This document shows, in pieces, positions 17,583 to 28,107 of a stretch of 64,000 nucleotides of DNA. Position 1 is the first letter of the stretch, and the number at the start of each line of letters is the position of its first letter. A program made the translations under genes and the position numbers. The notes below the pieces were generated by a model, which was given only the letters and a program-made list of their open reading frames with translations, did no database searches and was not told the DNA's origin. The DNA is taken from the NCBI GenBank assembly GCA_019240405.1, contig JAFAYL010000025.1, forward strand, positions 1 to 64,000. Reading direction: 5' to 3'. The DNA comes from Acidobacteriaceae bacterium (GTDB lineage Bacteria > Acidobacteriota > Terriglobia > Bryobacterales > Bryobacteraceae).

Positions 17583-19640
17583 CTACTTCGCGCTGACCTT
17601 CGTCACGAACGCGTTCGTGCAGCCCTTACAGCGGTTTTCGTGCTGAAACGCGTTCTTGATCGGAAAATCGGTCGCGCCCGTGGTGCCGGTCACGTAGGCA
17701 TTGCCGTGACTGTCCACAGCAACGCTACTGCTGTAAGCCGCCGTGCTCCCGCCCAAATAACTGGAATAGACCAGAGCGCAATCCGTGGAGTCGATTTTCG
17801 TGACAAAGGCGTTCTGAGATCCCTTGAGGGTATTTTGAAAAGCATTCTTGGTTGGGAAATCGGTCGAGACGGTTCCACCCGTCACGTAAGCATTGCCGTC
17901 ACTATCCACAGCGATGCTGGTTCCTCCATCGCCGATACCAAAGTTCGGATTCCCGCTGCCCCCGAGGTAAGTAGAATAGACAAGCGTCGTTCCAGCCGGA
18001 TCGAATTTCGCGACAAAAGCATTTCCCTTCTTGTTCTTTAGCTCCTTTTGAAAAGCATTCTTGATCGGTATACCGCCAGTTGTGGTGCCAGTTATATAGA
18101 CGCTTCCATGCACGTCGACAGCGATAGCAGATATGGCCGCCGGATAGGATATTGAGTAGAGTAGCGCGGTTCCTGCCGGGTCGAATTTTTCAACCAATAT
18201 GCCACGAGCGACGTATGCATTTCCATCCTTGTCCGCAGCGATTCCGTCAACTATCTCAAAGGCCGCGCCGAGGTAGGTCGAGTACACAAGCGCCTGTCCA
18301 GTCGACTCAAATTTCGTAACGAAGATGTTGCCCCACGTTGATTGGAATGGGTTATGAAGAGGGAAGTCGCGAGAACCAGTAAAGCCTGTCACGTAAACCT
18401 TCTCGCTGGGATCTACCGAAATTGCGAGACCGCCGTCGCCCTCGCCGGTTCCATCTCCTGAACCGCCAAGATACGTTGAGAAGACCAGCGCGTTTCCGGC
18501 CGGGGCAAGCTTCGTTACGAAAGCAGTGGAGCACGGGATGCAATTTTCGTTGCTGGCGTTATTAGAATTTTGAAATGGATTCTGGAGTGGAAAATCCTGC
18601 GAACCCGTTGAACCCGTTACATACGCATTGCCCTTAGCATCCACTGCGATAGCATTCCCCACGTCGGGGACGAAACTTTGATCCGGGCCAGCAAACCCAC
18701 TTCCGCCGAGATATGTCGAATAGATCAAGTTCCCCTTCGGATCGAATTTACTGATAAACGCGTTTGAGTTAATAAGAAAGCCGTTGTTTCCTTTCTGGTA
18801 GGGGTTTTTTGTCGGAAAGTCCGCAGATTCAGCGAAACCGGTGACGTAAGCATTGCCGCTGGGGTCGACTGCAACACCGTTCGCGCCATCCCCGACCCTG
18901 TATCCTAACGCGATGTTGCCGCTTCCCCCAAAATACGTCGAATACACCAGCACCGGATCAATGACCAGCGGCTTCGTGCGATCATACGCGCCGAGCTTGA
19001 ACGCCAGCTTTTCCCCTTTGCGCGTGTAATCACATGCGACCAATTGCCGCTTACCACTCACCTCTTGATACGCGACCGGCTTGTGCCACCGCAGTTCGCC
19101 TCCAGCCGTCTGCATCACGAGATCGCCCGAGCGCTCTAGCGTCGGCTTCGCCGCACCCTCAAAATCGAGCAGAATGTCCGCGGCACCCGCGCCCGGCCGG
19201 ACAACGAAGTCGTATTCGACCTGCCGCTGATTCCCATAATAAATAAGATCCACTCCGGGATACACATCCCGATATCGCACCTTCGCATAATTCGCGACGT
19301 TCGTATGCCACTTCTCGGGCCGATTGCCGATGAAGTAGTTACTTTTACTCGCCTGCGCCCCGAGCGGTTCAACCGGTGCAGATCCATTTGCCCCGACCGC
19401 CCGCATCCGAACCGGTGCGGCATCCTTGAACGCCATGACCGCCTCGCCGCGCGACAGAAACAAGCTGTATCCGGCACCATGCGCCAAATAATCGACTTGC
19501 TTGTCTGCTTGTCCCCGATTCGGCTCGAAGCTCAATGGATGCGTGTAATTAGTCTTGACGTTACTTGCGGCCAGCGCGCCATTTACGGCGAACATAGTCG
19601 CGATAGAAATGAGAAAGGAAGTAAATCTGCTAACGGTCAT
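17583..19640 (-). CDS. Secreted SBBP-repeat protein
   Basis: 685 residues, starting at the ATG at 19640 which follows AGGAG by 7 bases; this gives a signal peptide ending AVNGALAA. Residues ~25-230 form the conserved N-terminal region (SFEPNRGQADKQVDYLAHG, YPGVDLIYYGNQRQVEYDF). The rest is a chain of about eight beta-propeller-like repeats, each with the pattern NAFVTKFDPAGTALVYSTYLGGSG and GNAYVTGxTxSxDFP. Such proteins are abundant in Acidobacteriota and are thought to be extracellular or surface-bound; their role is unknown. It stops at 17583 just downstream of the convergent glycosyltransferase gene. Confidence 0.88.
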   Translation of the reverse strand: MTVSRFTSFLISIATMFAVNGALAASNVKTNYTHPLSFEPNRGQADKQVDYLAHGAGYSLFLSRGEAVMAFKDAAPVRMRAVGANGSAPVEPLGAQASKSNYFIGNRPEKWHTNVANYAKVRYRDVYPGVDLIYYGNQRQVEYDFVVRPGAGAADILLDFEGAAKPTLERSGDLVMQTAGGELRWHKPVAYQEVSGKRQLVACDYTRKGEKLAFKLGAYDRTKPLVIDPVLVYSTYFGGSGNIALGYRVGDGANGVAVDPSGNAYVTGFAESADFPTKNPYQKGNNGFLINSNAFISKFDPKGNLIYSTYLGGSGFAGPDQSFVPDVGNAIAVDAKGNAYVTGSTGSQDFPLQNPFQNSNNASNENCIPCSTAFVTKLAPAGNALVFSTYLGGSGDGTGEGDGGLAISVDPSEKVYVTGFTGSRDFPLHNPFQSTWGNIFVTKFESTGQALVYSTYLGAAFEIVDGIAADKDGNAYVARGILVEKFDPAGTALLYSISYPAAISAIAVDVHGSVYITGTTTGGIPIKNAFQKELKNKKGNAFVAKFDPAGTTLVYSTYLGGSGNPNFGIGDGGTSIAVDSDGNAYVTGGTVSTDFPTKNAFQNTLKGSQNAFVTKIDSTDCALVYSSYLGGSTAAYSSSVAVDSHGNAYVTGTTGATDFPIKNAFQHENRCKGCTNAFVTKVSAK

Positions 19641-19777
19641 AACATCACTCCTGCCTGAGAACTCGGCGCGGGCGCCGCGGGACATTGGTGGCTGGCCGAG
19701 GTCTATCCCCCTAGTATCTAGGCTTGTCAATGGCCCGAAACAACGCCAAGAGTACTAGCCGGGCGATGTTAATCTGA

Positions 19778-21559
19778 ATGAGCAGCTTGCCCCAGTCTCC
19801 AAGTGCAAACACCGCTACGCATAAACCCGTCCAGCGGTTTTCTCTTGTCCTCGTCAAGCCCTCGCACTACGATGACGACGGCTACGTAATCCAATGGCTG
19901 CGCTCCGCCATTCCTTCTAATACTCTTGCTGTTCTAAATGGTCTCGCGCTCGATTGCCGGGAGCGCCGCGTTCTCGGCGATGACGTCGAGATCGAAATCT
20001 CCGCGTTCGACGAAACCAACACGCGCGTGCGCCCGCACCGCATCGCGCGTCGGCTCCGCGATCGTCCCGCTTTAGTCGCGCTCGTCGGGGTGCAATCGAA
20101 TCAATATCCACGCGCAATGGACATCGCTCGTCCTTTGCGCGCCGCCGGCATTCAGGTCTGCATCGGCGGATTTCATGTCTCGGGTTGCCTCGCCATGCTG
20201 CCCGGCCTCCAGCCTGAGCTCCAAGAAGCCCTCGATCTCGGCATTTCGCTCTTCGCGGGCGAAGCTGAAGGGCGTTTCGAGGAAGTGCTGCGCGACGCCT
20301 GGAACGGCGCGCTCAAGCCGCTCTACAACTACATGCCGGATCTGCCTTCGCTCAACGGCGTGCCCATCCCGATTCTTCCGCCCACGCGCGTTAAACGCAC
20401 GGCAGGCAAACTCACCAGCTTCGATGCCGGCCGCGGCTGTCCTTTTCTCTGTTCCTTTTGCACCATCATCAACGTTCAGGGACGCAAATCGCGCCGCCGC
20501 CCGGTCGATGATATCGAACAAATCATCCGCCGCAATCTCGCGCACGGCATCAATCGATTTTTTATCACCGACGACAATTTCGCGCGCAATCGCGATTGGG
20601 ATGCCATCTTCGACCGCCTGATCGAAATGCGCGAAAAGGAAAAGCTGAACATCAAGTTCATCATTCAGGTCGACACGATGTGCCATCGCCTCCCGAATTT
20701 TATTTCGAAAGCGGGACGCGCCGGTGTTGCTCGCGTGTTCATCGGCCTTGAAAGCATCAATCCCGATAGCCTTCTCGGCGCGCGAAAAAAGCAGAACAAA
20801 GTCACCGAATACCGCAAGATGCTTCTCGAATGGAAGCACGCCGGCGCCACCGTGTTCGCGGGCTACATCGTTGGCTTCCCCGCCGACACACCCCAATCCG
20901 TGCGTCGCGACATCAAAACCATTCAGCGCGAATTGCCAATCGATCTATTAGAGCCGCACTGCCTCACCCCGCTGCCCGGCTCCGAAGATCATCAGCGGCT
21001 TTATAACTCAGGCGCCTATCTCGATCCGGATCTGAATAAGTACGATCTCGAGCACGTAACTACGACGCACCAGGCCATGTCCACTGCTGATTGGGAGCAG
21101 CTATATAAGGATGCTTGGAAGGACTATTATTCGCTCGCGCACATGGAAACCGTGATGCGCCGCGCCACCGCAACCGGCAGCAATCCCGCCAATATGTTGT
21201 TGCTTTTGCTCTGGTTCTACACGTGCATCCGGCTCGAAAATATCGATCCGCTGCAGGGCGGCTATCTGCGCCGCAAATATCGTAAGGATCGACGTCCGGC
21301 GATGCCCATCGAAAGCCCATTTGTTTTTTATCCGCGTTATCTCGCGAATCTGATTTCGAAGCACGTCAAGTTAGGCGCGCTGATTCTGCGCTATGGCTGG
21401 CTGCGCATGCGCCTGAAACGCGATTCTAACGCGCGCTACTACATGGATGAAGCGCTAACTCCTGTCGCCGAAGAGGTACTTGAGCCCCCCGAGCTCGTCG
21501 CATCCGCGCCATCAGCTCCCAAACGCGAGCTCGTCAAACTCTCCGGCACGCGCGTGTAA
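19778..21559 (+). CDS. B12-binding-domain radical SAM protein
   Basis: 593 residues. Residues ~20-185 form a cobalamin-binding-like Rossmann domain (LVKPSHYDDDGYVIQW, LVALVGVQSNQYPRA, VCIGGFHVSG); the Fe-S cluster motif CPFLCSFC (Cys221, Cys225, Cys228) begins the radical SAM barrel, with downstream FITDDNFARN and VFIGLESINPDSL. A ~170-residue C-terminal region of unknown fold follows. The substrate is unknown; related proteins methylate unreactive carbons or remodel lipids and natural products. Its last 121 bases overlap the convergent GT87 gene. Confidence 0.85.
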   Translation: MSSLPQSPSANTATHKPVQRFSLVLVKPSHYDDDGYVIQWLRSAIPSNTLAVLNGLALDCRERRVLGDDVEIEISAFDETNTRVRPHRIARRLRDRPALVALVGVQSNQYPRAMDIARPLRAAGIQVCIGGFHVSGCLAMLPGLQPELQEALDLGISLFAGEAEGRFEEVLRDAWNGALKPLYNYMPDLPSLNGVPIPILPPTRVKRTAGKLTSFDAGRGCPFLCSFCTIINVQGRKSRRRPVDDIEQIIRRNLAHGINRFFITDDNFARNRDWDAIFDRLIEMREKEKLNIKFIIQVDTMCHRLPNFISKAGRAGVARVFIGLESINPDSLLGARKKQNKVTEYRKMLLEWKHAGATVFAGYIVGFPADTPQSVRRDIKTIQRELPIDLLEPHCLTPLPGSEDHQRLYNSGAYLDPDLNKYDLEHVTTTHQAMSTADWEQLYKDAWKDYYSLAHMETVMRRATATGSNPANMLLLLLWFYTCIRLENIDPLQGGYLRRKYRKDRRPAMPIESPFVFYPRYLANLISKHVKLGALILRYGWLRMRLKRDSNARYYMDEALTPVAEEVLEPPELVASAPSAPKRELVKLSGTRV

Positions 21560-22740
21560 AGAATCCATACAACAAACGCGCTCAAAAGCAGAATTTCCGT
21601 CCAAAAATCTAATCCGGCCGCTAACAGAAATCGCTGCCACGGCTTGTATTGAATGATTGCTCCTAAAACCGAAAGCATACAAGCGCCAAGAAACAGCCCG
21701 TTCGCGCGCCTGTCCTTTCTTCGCCCGATCGTGAAAAGACAACCGGCCGTCAGAGCCGCGGGCCCGAGCGAAATCAGGCCGCTCTTCACCCCGTACGGCT
21801 CTAGCAGCGAATAGAGAACAAACGCCATCCCGTCCCACGCCCATAATCTCCGCGCGTCCGATCGCAGCATCAGTACGACAAAAAAGCAATAAACAACCAG
21901 ACTAACGATTCCCCAAGTCACCACCGCGCTCTCTGGCGAAAACGAAAAGACATGAATCGCCGGAAAACTGTTCAGCGGCGGCACAACCGGCGTCAAATAA
22001 CGCAGCAAAACTCCCCGCAACGATTGTCCCGGGAAGTAATAAAACTCCGAATACGTCGCGCCCACCCGCCCGACCGCTGCGTACCACTCCTTAAGAAGCC
22101 ATCCGTAACGCGCCGCGCCAAAAATCGCGAGGGGAAACATCCACAACACCACGAGCGAGATCACCGTGAAAATCGCCGCTCGCCTTCTTGCTCGCCAAAA
22201 TAACAACGGCAGAAACAAAATCGGCCAGATCTTAAACGTGATTCCAAGCGCCAGCAGTATCCCCGCCGCAATCGGTTGCGTTTCTGACAAAATCAGCGCT
22301 GCAAAGATCGCCGCGATCACGAATGGCTGCACATTCGCATATCGAATCGCGAGCACTACGTACGCAGCCATAAATGCCGAGCAGGCAACTATCGACGCTC
22401 CATCAAATCGCAGCCCCCGAACGCGAAGTCCAAGCCACACGGCGCCCGCGCTCGCCGCCCACGCCCCGAGCGTCCACAAAATCCCAGCCACGCGCAACGA
22501 CATTTTGCTGAGAGGAAACAGAATCAGGTACGTTACGGGCGGGTAGCGATACTCCATCGGAAAGCCGAGGCCGCTGTTTGGTCCATAAGCCGGCCGGGTT
22601 CCCGAAAAGAACCCATTCACCCCGTACCAGTAAACCCGCAAGTCGACGTTCTTGACTAGAAACAGCGCCGAAAGAACCGCGGCTGCTCCCAATGCATACA
22701 TGTAGGGGCGAACCACGCCTCGCCCGCTGTCACGCGGCAT
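21439..22740 (-). CDS. GT87-family (DUF2029) membrane mannosyltransferase-like protein
   Basis: 433 residues with about ten membrane helices. The N-terminal VKNVDLRVYWYGVNGFFSG and MEYRYPPVTYLILFPLSKM match the GT87 family (polyprenyl-phosphomannose-dependent alpha-mannosyltransferases and relatives), with the aspartate of the first loop present. The true start may be the ATG of MYALGAAA (22701), because the upstream 13 codons coincide with a GTAGGGGC-type palindrome. The C-terminal ~40 residues (Ser/Ala/Gly-rich) are encoded opposite the end of the radical SAM gene and are probably unconserved. It starts 10 bases after the lptCA stop. Confidence 0.8.
   Translation of the reverse strand: MPRDSGRGVVRPYMYALGAAAVLSALFLVKNVDLRVYWYGVNGFFSGTRPAYGPNSGLGFPMEYRYPPVTYLILFPLSKMSLRVAGILWTLGAWAASAGAVWLGLRVRGLRFDGASIVACSAFMAAYVVLAIRYANVQPFVIAAIFAALILSETQPIAAGILLALGITFKIWPILFLPLLFWRARRRAAIFTVISLVVLWMFPLAIFGAARYGWLLKEWYAAVGRVGATYSEFYYFPGQSLRGVLLRYLTPVVPPLNSFPAIHVFSFSPESAVVTWGIVSLVVYCFFVVLMLRSDARRLWAWDGMAFVLYSLLEPYGVKSGLISLGPAALTAGCLFTIGRRKDRRANGLFLGACMLSVLGAIIQYKPWQRFLLAAGLDFWTEILLLSAFVVWILYTRVPESLTSSRLGADGADATSSGGSSTSSATGVSASSM
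22702..22725. repeat. GTAGGGGC-tagged palindrome, copy 1
   Basis: GTAGGGGCGAACCACGCC followed by TCGCCC. The bases GGGCGA (22706-22711) and TCGCCC (22720-22725) can form a 6-bp hairpin. It shares the GTAGGGGC lead with the pair at 27404 and 27984 but has another palindrome. It falls within the first codons of the GT87 gene as called from its longest frame. Confidence 0.5.
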
Positions 22741-22750
22741 CTCTCGACCG

Positions 22751-25153
22751 CTACTTTTTCTTCATCTGCGTGTAGGCGAGCTGCTTCTTCTCGCCTTCCA
22801 CAACTAGCCGGTCATCGTCGTCGTAATAGGTAAGTTGGCGACCTTTCGTAACGCCCTTGTAGCTGTCCACCATCTGCACGAGCCCGCCATTCAAAACGAC
22901 TTTATTTTCCCTGGTGTAGTACTCGCAATGCTGAGACGTCCCCGTGCGCGTCCGATCGGGTCTCACCTCTACAATCACTACACCGCCCTCCGCAAATGCG
23001 TGGTTGAGCGAAGATTCGTTGCTCTTCTTTTCGCTCTTCGGCGTCAGAAATGCGCGAAGCTCCTTCGCCTTAACCGTCATCTTCTCTCGCTGCAATTGAA
23101 CGCCGCCTGTGTAAACAGCAATCTTCTGATCGTCCCGATAAAACATTTCCGGCGCCCGCACGATCGTAAACACAGGCGACGTATCAGCCTTCTTCGGTGT
23201 TTGCGCTGGATCGGCCTGAGCGCTCGGATCCTGCCCTTTATCGTCCGACCGGTTATCCACGAGTTCGCTCACCACGCTCCCTACCGCGTGCAGCGTCTGT
23301 TCGTCGCGATCGACATCAATCACGTTCGCCGAAACGCGATTCGCCCCCTGCCACATCACCGCGTGACCCTCATAATGCACTTTCGTGTTGTTCTCGCGCG
23401 TGATCATCTTATCCGCTGTGGCTTGCATCGCCTGTGTGTCGTCCAGCATCGACGTGCCCTGTTTCGCGTTCTTATCCGGCTCATGCGAAGAAACCACGTG
23501 CCCGCTCGCGTCCATATCGCCGTTTACCTGATTCATGACGATGTTGTCTGCAAGCGTCGCTCCTGTATCGTCCGAGACACGCGCAGCATCGGAAAGCGTG
23601 ATCCGGTTGATCGTCTGTTCCAGGAACGCCTTCTTCGCCTGCGCCCGGCGAACACCCTCCTCATACCGGAAATTGCCCGTCTGCTCAATGGTCGCAATCT
23701 GATTGCTATTCGGCGTGAACTTCGCAATCATCTGATCGCTCCACGTCAGCGCAGGCGGGTGCTCTGGTTCGCGCCTATCATCCGCCCCCGGAGTATCCTT
23801 CACAGGGGCCGCCTTCACCGGAGCCGCCGTCGCTGGCTTATCCGTATGCGTTGCGACATTCCACGCCAGAAAGCTGTCCACATAACTGCTCGCGCCGTAA
23901 ACAATCCGCAGCCGCGAAGCATCGAGCGTCCGATGCGATTGCTCCGCGCGATTCGGCTTGAACTCCAATTGCGCCTGCGAGGGCGCGCGAATCTCCTGAA
24001 CTTCTTTCCCGCCCGGCTTCATCTCCAATTCAATGTGCTCGCTGCGCAAAATTCGCGTCTCGGGAAGCTGCACTCCAGGCTGCGGCAGCGGAACTGACTC
24101 CGCATTCGCGTGCCCATCGGCAAGCACGAGATGAAGATCGCTGTCGTTCTGCACTTGTCCGTTTGGCTGCTTTTTCGAATCAACCGTGAACCGCAGATCG
24201 GCGCGATCGCTCGTGATAGTTGTCCGCGAGCTCAGCTCTTTGGAAACGATTTGCGCATGTCTTTGCGCCAGAATGTTCACCATCACGCCGTTGTCATCGA
24301 ATAACGCCGTCATCGTTTCGGCGGAGTAGCTCGTCTGCCGGTCATCCCGTACATCGGTCCCGAACGGATGATCGGAGTCGATCTGGTGCAGCACGCCGTC
24401 GACCAATGTCACGACCGAGTTCCCGCCCTGAATCGTCGTGTTCTGCCGGACCAGCTTCGCCCAAGGCGACAGATAAATCTTCTGTTCCCGTTCTTTATAT
24501 ATAAGGTCGCCGGTTTCGATGTGCATCTTGTTCTCGAGCGGCCCCTTGCCGATCCAGTCCAGCGCTATTTGCGCTTTCAGGTGCAGCTCGCGCGTGTTCG
24601 GGTCGTAATCCGCGCCCACTGCCTGCCCGTCGCCTTCAGCAAAGTGAAATGAAGCCGGGCGGTCTGTTCGCGCCCGTCCCGTCTTGGTCTCATACGTTAT
24701 GCCAGAGGTGTCAATCTGAACCAGATTCTCCACATCGCTCTTCTTTTCCGCGTTTTTATCTGCGGGAACATTCATGATGATCGAAACCGGTCCGTCCGAT
24801 TTCAAGACCCCCGAGCCTTCATCGAACAAAGCCTCCCGGCTCCGAACGTACGTATACGAGGACGCGTCTTTCGCGTAGAGCCGCAGGCCTACGTCCTTCA
24901 ATTCAAAGCTCGATGGCTGATGCGCTGCCTCAAAAGACCTGGCTTCTGCCCTGACAATCGGCTTATTGGTTTGCGGATCGTCCTTCTGCCAGTGCCATCC
25001 GGATTTCGCCAGCGCCTCCAGCTTCGTATCAATCGCCGGCGCGGGTATGGGTGGCCGCTTCTTTTCTTTCTCGACACGCAGCCGATACGTGTAAGCCACC
25101 AGCGCCGAAAGGAGAATCGCGGCAAAAGCAAGCAAAACAGAAATTCGCCGCAT
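22751..25153 (-). CDS. LptC/LptA-like fused LPS transport protein
   Basis: 800 residues, far longer than LptC (~190) or LptA (~180). A single N-terminal membrane anchor (residues 5-24) and the LptC-type start (SGWHWQKDDPQTNKPIVRAEA, later ITYETKTGRARTDRP) are followed by repeated beta-jellyroll/OstA-like segments; the last ~180 residues (PEMFYRDDQKIAVYTGGVQL, GGLVQMVDSYKGVTKGRQL) look like LptA. It probably forms part of the periplasmic bridge carrying LPS from LptBFG to LptD. A proline/alanine linker lies near 455-480. In other genomes such genes sit next to lptB; here lptB is 6.6 kb away. Confidence 0.82.
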   Translation of the reverse strand: MRRISVLLAFAAILLSALVAYTYRLRVEKEKKRPPIPAPAIDTKLEALAKSGWHWQKDDPQTNKPIVRAEARSFEAAHQPSSFELKDVGLRLYAKDASSYTYVRSREALFDEGSGVLKSDGPVSIIMNVPADKNAEKKSDVENLVQIDTSGITYETKTGRARTDRPASFHFAEGDGQAVGADYDPNTRELHLKAQIALDWIGKGPLENKMHIETGDLIYKEREQKIYLSPWAKLVRQNTTIQGGNSVVTLVDGVLHQIDSDHPFGTDVRDDRQTSYSAETMTALFDDNGVMVNILAQRHAQIVSKELSSRTTITSDRADLRFTVDSKKQPNGQVQNDSDLHLVLADGHANAESVPLPQPGVQLPETRILRSEHIELEMKPGGKEVQEIRAPSQAQLEFKPNRAEQSHRTLDASRLRIVYGASSYVDSFLAWNVATHTDKPATAAPVKAAPVKDTPGADDRREPEHPPALTWSDQMIAKFTPNSNQIATIEQTGNFRYEEGVRRAQAKKAFLEQTINRITLSDAARVSDDTGATLADNIVMNQVNGDMDASGHVVSSHEPDKNAKQGTSMLDDTQAMQATADKMITRENNTKVHYEGHAVMWQGANRVSANVIDVDRDEQTLHAVGSVVSELVDNRSDDKGQDPSAQADPAQTPKKADTSPVFTIVRAPEMFYRDDQKIAVYTGGVQLQREKMTVKAKELRAFLTPKSEKKSNESSLNHAFAEGGVVIVEVRPDRTRTGTSQHCEYYTRENKVVLNGGLVQMVDSYKGVTKGRQLTYYDDDDRLVVEGEKKQLAYTQMKKK

Positions 25154-25298
25154 TATTTAGAGGGTCAATCCAGTTTTCAGAATAACAGCACCCGCCATCT
25201 GTACCTTTCGTATCCAGATACGAAGAAAATCTGAGTCGGTCATTGTATATATAGAATCGCCATCCGAGCAAACCATTGAAAACAAATAACTTTTAATA

Positions 25299-25337
25299 AG
25301 TAGTTGTCACTCGTGGTCGGAGTGTGCTAAAACTACT
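25299..25337 (+). promoter_or_regulatory. CIRCE-like imperfect inverted repeat before groES
   Basis: AGTAGTT (25299-25305) ... CACTC (25308-25312), 7-nt loop, GAGTG (25320-25324) ... AACTACT (25331-25337). The inner CACTC/GAGTG and the GCTAA right after it recall CIRCE (TTAGCACTC-N9-GAGTGCTAA), the HrcA operator of chaperonin operons, but the right arm reads GAGTGTGCTAA with two extra bases and the spacer is 7, not 9. It is 80 bases upstream of the groES start, the expected place. HrcA binding is therefore plausible but unproven. Confidence 0.5.
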
Positions 25338-25417
25338 GATGGGCAGTCTGGATATGAAAAAGACCAGCCCAAATCAATCAATTTACAGACGTTCGTTTAA
25401 CTCTGGAGGTTATAAGT

Positions 25418-25729
25418 ATGGACATTCGACCGCTCCATGATCGGATTGTGGTCAAACGGATCGAAGAAGGCGAGAGCATGCAAGGTGGTCTCTACATCCC
25501 CGATTCGGCGAAGGAAAAACCGCAGCGGGGCGAAGTAGTCGCCGTCGGCAAGGGCAAGCGCGACGAGAAAGGTAACGTGCAAGCGCTGGACGTGAAGGTG
25601 GGCGACCAGATTCTGTTCGGAAAATATTCCGGCAACGAAATCAAAATCGACGGCAATGAGTACTTGATCATGCGCGAAGACGAAGTCCTCGGCGTGTTCG
25701 AGAACGTTGCTGTTCCCGCAATGGCATAA
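25418..25729 (+). CDS. groES: Co-chaperonin GroES
   Basis: 103 residues. Caps the GroEL cavity during ATP-driven folding. It begins [17 protein letters not shown], contains the mobile-loop segment [18 protein letters not shown] (residues ~18-35) with the hydrophobic GLYIP contact, and the roof/barrel segment GKRDEKGN and VLFGKYSG-like [24 protein letters not shown] precedes the start. It forms an operon with groEL, 19 bases downstream. Confidence 0.97.
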   Translation: MDIRPLHDRIVVKRIEEGESMQGGLYIPDSAKEKPQRGEVVAVGKGKRDEKGNVQALDVKVGDQILFGKYSGNEIKIDGNEYLIMREDEVLGVFENVAVPAMA

Positions 25730-25739
25730 GGAGGCTTAG

Positions 25740-27389
<1,650 letters not shown>

Positions 27390-27403
27390 TCCATAGCCTT
27401 ACC

Positions 27404-27425
27404 GTAGGGGCCGGACATGTCCGGC
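27404..27425. repeat. GTAGGGGC-tagged palindrome, copy 2
   Basis: GTAGGGG followed by the perfect 16-bp palindrome GCCGGACATGTCCGGC... of which the outer bases give a strong hairpin. An identical 22-bp copy lies 580 bases on, at 27984. It sits 15 bases after the groEL stop, before the terminator. Confidence 0.75.
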
Positions 27426-27432
27426 TCTAACC

Positions 27433-27464
27433 AGCCCGCTAGGCATCCGCTTAGCGGGCTTTTT
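27433..27464 (+). terminator. Intrinsic terminator of groES-groEL
   Basis: AGCCCGCTA (27433-27441), a 10-nt loop, TAGCGGGCT (27452-27460) and then TTTTA: a 9-bp GC-rich stem followed by a U tract. Confidence 0.9.
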
Positions 27465-27534
27465 ACTTTTACCGACTGAACTGAGAGTCAACCGGCACTG
27501 TTGATAAACGTAAACCCAAGAGCGAAACTCAGCC

Positions 27535-27969
27535 TCACCTCCGCCGGTACACAACTGCCCCGTGCCGGTGAATGCTGTGGCCGATCAGCCCGCCAATTAC
27601 CGCTCCCAAAGGGATTCCATAGACACGCGCGTAACCGCGTGCTTCCGGATCACGAGCTTGACTTCCGCCCGCGAAGCCAATCAACCCACCGGCGGCAGCC
27701 CCAATAATGGCGCCCGCGATCACCCGGTTGTCCTCGGGTTCTTCCAATCGAACTTCACGCACCTCATCGCGGGCGAAAACGAGCGCACGCTCATCTTGCC
27801 CGATGTGACGATCGCAAGCAAGCTGCGCGTCCGTGACTTTCACTAGCTCACAGCCCTGCCTGACCCGCTTCACAATGCTGATCGAGGTTCCGGGAGCAAG
27901 CTTCTCAACAGCCTGCCAATCATCTGTCTGCCCCTGCAAGGCAATGGTCACGCAGCACAAGCCCACCAT
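27535..27969 (-). CDS. Exported glycine-zipper protein, function unknown
   Basis: About 144 residues from the ATG at 27969 (GTG codons directly upstream are alternatives; a longer frame to 28044 runs through the repeat at 27984 and is unlikely). A hydrophobic signal-like start (VGLCCVTIALQGQ) is followed by a small beta-rich region (GTSISIVKRV, ACDRHIGQDERALVFARDEVREV) and then by two glycine-zipper membrane segments (RVIAGAIIGAAAGGLIGFAGG and IPLGAVIGGLIGHSIHR). Such proteins are common in Acidobacteriota, with unknown role; the glycine zippers suggest membrane insertion or self-association. Confidence 0.65.
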   Translation of the reverse strand: MVGLCCVTIALQGQTDDWQAVEKLAPGTSISIVKRVRQGCELVKVTDAQLACDRHIGQDERALVFARDEVREVRLEEPEDNRVIAGAIIGAAAGGLIGFAGGSQARDPEARGYARVYGIPLGAVIGGLIGHSIHRHGAVVYRRR

Positions 27970-27983
27970 CACCACCAAATGAC

Positions 27984-28005
27984 GTAGGGGCCGGACATGT
28001 CCGGC
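27984..28005. repeat. GTAGGGGC-tagged palindrome, copy 3
   Basis: Identical over 22 bp to the copy at 27404 (GTAGGGG plus the ACATGT-centred palindrome). It lies directly upstream of the probable start of the glycine-zipper gene. Confidence 0.75.
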
Positions 28006-28107
28006 CCGTGACGACAACGAACCAGCCCACTTTGAATAACCCATGCAGGAATCGTAAGGCGGGATTCGCCATCGCGTCGCCGTCCGAATGACACTTTCGA
28101 AAGTGTC

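Noticed and set aside
20072-20896. A 274-codon minus-strand open frame
   Set aside because: Antisense to the radical SAM core and compositionally a shadow.
22835-24097. A 420-codon plus-strand open frame
   Set aside because: It lies fully antisense to the LptC/LptA-like gene, is rich in Arg/His as expected for a high-GC shadow frame and shows no family motif.
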